Part shown: positions 59,033 through 64,000 of the stretch, piece after piece | Position numbering within the stretch: the first letter of the stretch is position 1 | Layout of the letters: the number at the start of each line of letters is the position of its first letter | Assembly (NCBI GenBank): GCA_020171895.1 | Contig: JAIVAN010000001.1 | Location: 62,001-126,000, forward strand | From: Bacillus timonensis | GTDB taxonomy: Bacteria; Bacillota; Bacilli; Bacillales; Bacillaceae_L | DNA: 64,000 bases | Reading direction: 5' to 3' | Notes under the pieces: generated by a model | The model's input: the letters and a program-made list of their open reading frames with translations, nothing else | The model's database searches: none | What the model was told of the DNA's origin: nothing | Translations under genes and position numbers: made by a program

Positions 59033-62000
59033 ATGGAAAGAAAACTGTTTCATGTATTCTTAGTATTATTATTAATTGGTTCAAGCTTCACCCCTACGAT
59101 TGCTTCTTCGCAAGCAAACACTTCATCTAGTAATAATAGAGTGCTAGAGGATTCGGATTGGAAATTAGTTTGGAGCGATGAGTTTAATGGAACGGAGCTA
59201 GACCAAACGAAGTGGTCGTATGACACTGGTAATGGTTTTGTTGACCCAAGTGGAAACTATATTCCAGGTTGGGGAAACCAAGAGCTTCAGTATTATAGTG
59301 AAGACAACGTGAAGGTTCAGGATGGAAAACTATTAATTGAAGGTAAAAAAGAAACCGCTTTCGATGATAGAGGAACCTATGAATATACGTCAGGTAAAGT
59401 AACGACAAGAGGTAAGTTTAGTAAAACATTCGGAAAATTTGAAGCTCGTATAAAGCTTCCACAGGGTCAAGGTTTCTGGCCAGCATTCTGGATGATGCCA
59501 GAAGATGATGTGTATGGCGGATGGGCTGCTTCAGGCGAAATTGATATTATGGAAGCTGCTGGTGGACGTACGAATAAGGTTGGAGGCGCAATTCATTATG
59601 GTGGACAATGGCCTAATAATGCCTATACAGCTAAAGACTATACGTTCCCAGACGGACAAGATATCACAGATTTCCATGTTTATAGTGTAGAGTGGGAACC
59701 TGGAGAAATCCGTTTTTATGTAGATGGCAACCTTTTTCAAACGTTAAATAACTGGAACAGCACGGGAGCAGGAAACGCAACGAAATACTCTTACCCAGCA
59801 CCGTTTGACCAAGAGTTTTTCCTAATTTTAAACCTTGCAATTGGTGGTTGGTATGGAGGTAATCCAGATGCAACAACTAATTTCCCAGGAACAATGGAAG
59901 TTGATTATGTAAAGGTTTATGAGCTAGAAGGAAAAGAATATTTAGAGCCTGTAGAGCCTACTTTTGAAAAAGAAGAACTACCTGCAGGATCAAAGGCTCC
60001 AATGAATGGAAGCTATATTTATGATCCTTCATATGAGAAAGGTTTTACAAGTGTAACAAAAGACACAGACTCGTTTGATACTACGAATTGGAATTTCGTT
60101 CAGTTAGAACAGTTTGGTGGTAAAGCTGTAGCAACTGTAGACACGATTGGTGATAGTAAGTTTGCAAAAATTGATATTACGAATCAAGGGAAAGAGTCTT
60201 ATGCGCTTCAATTAATTCAAAATGTTCCACTAGGTAAAGGAAGATATTACAAACTTTCGTTTGATGCTAAAGCTGCTTCAAATCGTAATATGAGTGTAAA
60301 ACTTAACGGTGGAGCTGAGCGTAGCTGGAGTCTATATTCTGCTAATTATGATGTAGCCTTAACTGAAGAGGTAAAATCATACGAATATACTTTCCAAATG
60401 CAAGCTGAGTCAGATGCGTTAGCAAGATTAGAGTTTAATGTTGGATTAAATTCAAGCCCTGTATGGATTGGAAATGTACGCCTTGAAGAACAAGAGGCAG
60501 TGGATCCTTACAAGGAACTAGAGCCAAAAGAGCCACTTTCAAATGGAAATCATGTTTACAATGGTACTTTTGATCAAGGTAGAATGGATCGTATGACGTA
60601 TTGGAATCTTGATGCAAGCGCTCAAGCAGCAACGGCATCTGTAGATTCAATTGCTCGCGAATTATTTGTTGATGTTTTAGATGGAGGAACGTTTGACTCT
60701 ATCAAACTAGTCCAAAACGGAATGAACTTACAGCCTTTAGAGGAATATCAGGTTTTATTTGACGGAAGAGCTACTTCTGATCGAGAAATCAAGGTTGGGT
60801 TATTGAGTAAGGATGGTCAAGTAAATTATTCAGACTTACAAACGATTTCATTGACTTCATCGATGGAAAGCAAAACATTCACGTTTACAATGCCAAATGT
60901 GAAGGATGTAGAAGGTCAGCTTGTGTTTTTCTTAGGTGGATCTTCACATGATGTTGTCCTTGATAATGTGAAAATGTTACGTTTAACAAACAATGGAGCA
61001 ACTTTAACGTTTGATGATATTTTCCCATTGAAAAATGGCGAATTCACAAATGGTCTAGATAAATGGAGTAATCATGTACAAGGAAAATATGATGGCCCAT
61101 CTTCAGCTAGCTTTGAAGCAACAGATGGCATGGCGAAGGTTTCAATTGGACATGAAGGTGTAAACCCTTGGGATGTTATTTTCATGCAAGAAGGACTTTC
61201 ATTAAAAGCTGGATACAAATATACGGTATCGTTTGATGCAAAATCTACGATCGATCGAAAATTTGAATTAGTAGTTGATAATGCGAGTTATCACCGATAT
61301 CTTTCTGAAACATTAGATTTAACTAGTGAAATGAAGTCTTATACATTTGAATTTGAAATGCCACAGGACGACACGGTTGGTCTTAAGTATTTACTAGGTA
61401 AGCTTAATGGTGTTGCTGAAATTGGGCAATCACATGACGTATTCTTTGACAATGTCAAACTAGAAATTAAGGGTGAAAGGGAAAAAATATTCCCATTGAA
61501 AAATGGTTCTTTCACTGATGGTGGTACTAATTGGGGCCAACATGTTCAAGGTATCTATGATGGTAACTCAAAAGCAGAGATACTATTTGATAATGGCGAA
61601 GCAACTGTTAAGGTAGATCATACGGGTGTGAACCCTTGGGATGTTCTATTTTTCCAAGAAAATCTTTCTCTTATTTCTGGAAAGACATATGTGGTTCAAT
61701 TTAATGCTAAATCATCAGCAAATCGTAAGTTAGAAGTAATTGTGGATAATGGTGCACCAAGTTATCACCGTTATTTCGAAAAAATAGTAGACCTTACTGA
61801 TACAAATCAAACGTTTACGTTTGAATTTGAAATGGGAAGCGATGATGTTACAGGCTTAAAATTCTTATTAGGTGCGGTAGGAAACACAGTAATTGACTCA
61901 AGTCATACTGTAGTCATTGATAATGTTCGATTAGAAGAAAAGGGTGCACGTGAGGCATTAGGTTCAGAGCCAGGAAATGAAACACCAACACCACCTTCTG

Positions 62001-62782
62001 AACCAACACCAACAGAACCAGAGCCAGAAAAGAAATGGAAAGAAGTTGGTGAGAACCTATTATTTGATGGTAGCTTCGATTCAACTACTACTTTTGGCAA
62101 CACGGAAAATCCAGTTGCTCAAGGATGGAATATTCATAATCAAGGAATTTATGAGCAATGGGCAGGACTTGCAGATTTCACAGTTGAAGAAGGGCAAGTA
62201 AAAGCATTAGTGTCTCAGCCAGGTTGGGCTTGGTGGCAAATCCAGTTATACCAAGACAATGTAACGGTGCCAGCAGGTACTTACAAGATTTCATTTGATA
62301 TGCAATCAGAGCAAGACCGACCTGTGTACGTTGAACTGGCAGGTTCTGGTGTACCGATGGAAACTTTCCACGTTAATGGCACGCTACAAACCTATGAGAC
62401 TATTATTGAAGTGACGTCAGATGGTCAGTATAAATTCTTGTTTGGGTTTGGAAAAGAGGCAGCTGACCCTGAATTAACAACACCTTATGCAATGACGATT
62501 GATAATGTAAAATTAATGAAAGTAGTAGAAGACACTGAAGGCGGCGAAGAGCCTAATCCAGAACAGCCTGGAACTGAAGAGCCTGTAGAAGAGGATCCAA
62601 CGAATGAAAATCCTGAAACACCATCTACAGACGATGAAACAGGCGAGGATTCAGAAGAGGGAGAACAGTTACCTGATACAGCTACTTCAAGCTATAATTG
62701 GTTAGTATTTGGTTTCACTTTGATGATGTCTGGTGTTATTCTTTTGGCCATTCAAAGAAGAAGAAAAATGAATCATATGTAA
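59033..62782 (+). CDS. Cell wall-anchored GH16 beta-glucanase with five beta-sandwich modules
   Basis: A 1249-residue secreted enzyme. Signal peptide 1-28 (MERKLFHVFLVLLLIGSSF). GH16 domain about 38-305 with the catalytic motif GEIDIMEAAGG (nucleophile and acid/base Glu) near 167-176 and the laminarinase-like HYGGQWPNNAY and FHVYSVEWEPGEIRFYVDG. Five CBM4_9-like modules follow (about 322-490, 502-655, 662-812, 817-970, 1002-1163); modules 3 and 4 are close duplicates. A Pro/Glu/Thr linker precedes LPDTA near 1212, a hydrophobic stretch and RRRKMNHM, a sortase signal. ATG 59033 follows AAGGAGGAAAA; a frame from 58952 would hide the signal peptide. Substrate is probably beta-1,3 or mixed-linkage glucan. 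Confidence 0.93.
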   Translation: MERKLFHVFLVLLLIGSSFTPTIASSQANTSSSNNRVLEDSDWKLVWSDEFNGTELDQTKWSYDTGNGFVDPSGNYIPGWGNQELQYYSEDNVKVQDGKLLIEGKKETAFDDRGTYEYTSGKVTTRGKFSKTFGKFEARIKLPQGQGFWPAFWMMPEDDVYGGWAASGEIDIMEAAGGRTNKVGGAIHYGGQWPNNAYTAKDYTFPDGQDITDFHVYSVEWEPGEIRFYVDGNLFQTLNNWNSTGAGNATKYSYPAPFDQEFFLILNLAIGGWYGGNPDATTNFPGTMEVDYVKVYELEGKEYLEPVEPTFEKEELPAGSKAPMNGSYIYDPSYEKGFTSVTKDTDSFDTTNWNFVQLEQFGGKAVATVDTIGDSKFAKIDITNQGKESYALQLIQNVPLGKGRYYKLSFDAKAASNRNMSVKLNGGAERSWSLYSANYDVALTEEVKSYEYTFQMQAESDALARLEFNVGLNSSPVWIGNVRLEEQEAVDPYKELEPKEPLSNGNHVYNGTFDQGRMDRMTYWNLDASAQAATASVDSIARELFVDVLDGGTFDSIKLVQNGMNLQPLEEYQVLFDGRATSDREIKVGLLSKDGQVNYSDLQTISLTSSMESKTFTFTMPNVKDVEGQLVFFLGGSSHDVVLDNVKMLRLTNNGATLTFDDIFPLKNGEFTNGLDKWSNHVQGKYDGPSSASFEATDGMAKVSIGHEGVNPWDVIFMQEGLSLKAGYKYTVSFDAKSTIDRKFELVVDNASYHRYLSETLDLTSEMKSYTFEFEMPQDDTVGLKYLLGKLNGVAEIGQSHDVFFDNVKLEIKGEREKIFPLKNGSFTDGGTNWGQHVQGIYDGNSKAEILFDNGEATVKVDHTGVNPWDVLFFQENLSLISGKTYVVQFNAKSSANRKLEVIVDNGAPSYHRYFEKIVDLTDTNQTFTFEFEMGSDDVTGLKFLLGAVGNTVIDSSHTVVIDNVRLEEKGAREALGSEPGNETPTPPSEPTPTEPEPEKKWKEVGENLLFDGSFDSTTTFGNTENPVAQGWNIHNQGIYEQWAGLADFTVEEGQVKALVSQPGWAWWQIQLYQDNVTVPAGTYKISFDMQSEQDRPVYVELAGSGVPMETFHVNGTLQTYETIIEVTSDGQYKFLFGFGKEAADPELTTPYAMTIDNVKLMKVVEDTEGGEEPNPEQPGTEEPVEEDPTNENPETPSTDDETGEDSEEGEQLPDTATSSYNWLVFGFTLMMSGVILLAIQRRRKMNHM

Positions 62783-62796
62783 GAACTAAATTGATG

Positions 62797-62832
62797 CCTA
62801 GAGAATCCCTATTCTCTAGGTATTTTTATTTT
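62797..62832 (+). terminator. Terminator of the GH16 gene
   Basis: CCTAGAGAAT and ATTCTCTAGG are perfect arms around CCCT, then TATTTTTATTTT. Confidence 0.9.
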
Positions 62833-62932
62833 GGCTTGTAAAGAGATTTGCATGTTCAATGCTGTTCTTCTAGTCGAGGTGTTTGTTATTGTGCTAAAAT
62901 ATGAAATAGTTTGAAAACAACAGAGGTGAAGC

Positions 62933-63736
62933 ATGGATTCAATTCGGATGTATTTTATGTTTACGAGGAAGGCGTTTTTACGATCTGCTGCATATCGGTT
63001 TGATGTGTGGACGAGGTTAATCTCAAATGTTATTTTTCTGTTAATGTGGATGTCGATATGGATAGCTTTATATAGTGGAAAAGAAGAAGCAGGCGGGGTA
63101 TCAATGACTGCGATGCTTACATACGTGGTGGTTAGTCAGTTTTTAAATGCTGTGAACGGAGCAGGTACACCATTATGGGAGCTACAGGAAAAGGTGAGAA
63201 CAGGAGATATTGCACTTGAGCTAATGCGACCGTTTGATGTGCCACTGCGTTATTTGTTCGCGGATTTTGGAAGTGTGTTCTTTTATATGATCACTGCGTT
63301 GCTGCCGTTATATGTATTGCTGTTTTTCTTTATTGATTTATCTCTCCCAACTAGTTGGGAAACTTGGGTGTTATTCGGTTTTTCTGCTTTTATAGGGTTT
63401 TTAATACGATATTGCATTGAATTAACGTTTGGATTATTTACATTTTGGTTAATTGAGACAGGTGGAATTGAGGATATTTTTTATTTTTCGTTGTCATTAT
63501 TATCAGGATCTGTCATTCCGTTATGGTTTTTTCCTGGTTGGTTACAGACGATTGCGCTATATCTACCATTTCAAGGAATTTACTTTATACCAAATGCTAT
63601 TTTCATAGGAAAGATTTCTGGTAGTGAGCTGTGGATGTCAGTTGGTGTTCAAGTATTTTGGTTAGTCGTTAGTTTCGGTATTTTACGCTTTGTTTGGCAT
63701 AAAGCGGCAAATAAAGTTGTGGTACAGGGGGGATAA
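62933..63736 (+). CDS. ABC-2 family permease (COG4587 type)
   Basis: A 267-residue membrane protein with six hydrophobic segments. It belongs to the paired ABC-2 permeases of the COG4587/COG3694 kind (FTRKAFLRSAAYRFDVWTRLISNVIFLLMWMSIWIALY, AVNGAGTPLWELQEKVRTGDIALELMRPFDVPLRYLFAD, GSVIPLWFFPGWLQTIALYLPFQGIYFIPNAIFIGK). Cargo is unknown; an ATPase would be expected nearby but outside the window. ATG 62933 follows AGAGGTGAAGC. The second permease begins two bases after its stop. Confidence 0.85.
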   Translation: MDSIRMYFMFTRKAFLRSAAYRFDVWTRLISNVIFLLMWMSIWIALYSGKEEAGGVSMTAMLTYVVVSQFLNAVNGAGTPLWELQEKVRTGDIALELMRPFDVPLRYLFADFGSVFFYMITALLPLYVLLFFFIDLSLPTSWETWVLFGFSAFIGFLIRYCIELTFGLFTFWLIETGGIEDIFYFSLSLLSGSVIPLWFFPGWLQTIALYLPFQGIYFIPNAIFIGKISGSELWMSVGVQVFWLVVSFGILRFVWHKAANKVVVQGG

Positions 63737-63738
63737 GG

Positions 63739-64000
63739 TTGAATACGATACTAGAACATACTCACTTATATTTTCGCCTTGTTTCTGCAGGTATCCGGGC
63801 ACAATTACAGTATCGTTTTGCGTTTGTGATGAGAATTATTGGTATGGTTGCTGCCTATACAGGGACAGCGGTAACGATGTGGGTTATGCTTTATCAGTTT
63901 AAAGAGCTTGGGAAATGGAATTATTATGAGCTATTATTCTTGTTTGCATTAGCTGTAGTTTCATGGGGTTTTTGTATCATTTTATTTTTCCACTTTCGAA
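63739..64000 (+). CDS. ABC-2 family permease (COG3694 type), cut by window edge
   Basis: Open from TTG 63739 to the edge with no stop, 87 codons visible. MNTILEHTHLYFRLVSAGIRAQLQYRFAFVMRIIGMVAAYTGTAVTMWVML is the characteristic N-terminus of the second permease of this pair, followed by another helix (LLFLFALAVVSWGFCIILFF). GGGGGATAAGG stands before the TTG and overlaps the first permease's stop. The rest lies beyond the window. Confidence 0.8.
   Translation, partial: MNTILEHTHLYFRLVSAGIRAQLQYRFAFVMRIIGMVAAYTGTAVTMWVMLYQFKELGKWNYYELLFLFALAVVSWGFCIILFFHFR

Overview
The window looks like a chromosomal segment of a spore-forming, low-GC Gram-positive of the Bacillaceae. The signs are an alpha/beta-type small acid-soluble spore protein, a gerK-type germinant receptor operon, a KinB-like sporulation kinase, a probable spore coat protein behind a sigma-K-like promoter, AGGAGG-type ribosome binding sites and T-rich intrinsic terminators. 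Several genes closely resemble Bacillus subtilis queC/D/E/F (ykvJKLM), ykvS, ykvT, ykpA and ykqA, so the left third appears to be core genome. No rRNA, tRNA, prophage, transposase or CRISPR array was found.

Layout. 1-1260: a DUF2254 membrane protein cut by the left edge. 1.4-3.9 kb: preQ1 riboswitch and queCDEF. 4-7 kb: a tandem array of structured repeats (family A), a small membrane protein, ykvS, one family B repeat, the coat-like GMGMQP-repeat protein and a small conserved protein. 7-19.9 kb: ykvT cell wall hydrolase, an SDR, a nucleoside hydrolase, a DUF4257 protein, the ABC-F ATPase ykpA, a KinB-like kinase, small membrane peptides, SASP, a CobW GTPase, a tubby-like protein, ykqA, cspB, a NERD-domain protein and an acetyltransferase. 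20-22.7 kb: the SAM-I riboswitch-controlled metNIQ operon (minus strand). 22.8-26.7 kb: a glycerate-use operon (cdaR-like regulator, glycerate kinase, GntP-type permease) with a cre site. 26.8-40 kb: a diguanylate cyclase, folD behind a ZTP riboswitch, tag, a VmlR-like ABC-F gene behind a transcription attenuator, ampS aminopeptidase, nagP PTS transporter, a DUF7916-like protein and corA. 40-44.7 kb: a ytrA/B/C/E/F-type operon with a matching YtrA-type operator. 44.8-48.7 kb: gerKA-KB-KC. 49.6-62.8 kb: a carbohydrate block with two LplB/YtcP-type permeases, a binding lipoprotein, a YesM/YesN-type two-component system, an aldo/keto reductase and a large GH16 glucanase with five beta-sandwich modules and a C-terminal LPDTA sorting signal. 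Two good CcpA cre matches flank this block. 62.9-64 kb: paired ABC-2 permeases, the second cut by the right edge.

How it works together. The three riboswitches (preQ1, SAM-I, ZTP) tie queuosine, methionine uptake and one-carbon genes to their metabolites. The GH16 enzyme, its sorting signal, the oligosaccharide ABC transporter and the YesMN-type system read as a wall-anchored beta-glucan scavenging unit under catabolite repression. The cdaR/kinase/permease set is a glycerate unit under the same likely control.

The most unusual feature is a set of interspersed GC-rich elements. Seven family A copies (five complete, two truncated; tandem in two places) and two family B copies share a central hairpin whose stems change sequence from copy to copy while staying paired, which argues for selection on a folded RNA or DNA structure. 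I recall similar GC-rich repeats in other Bacillaceae but cannot name a described function.
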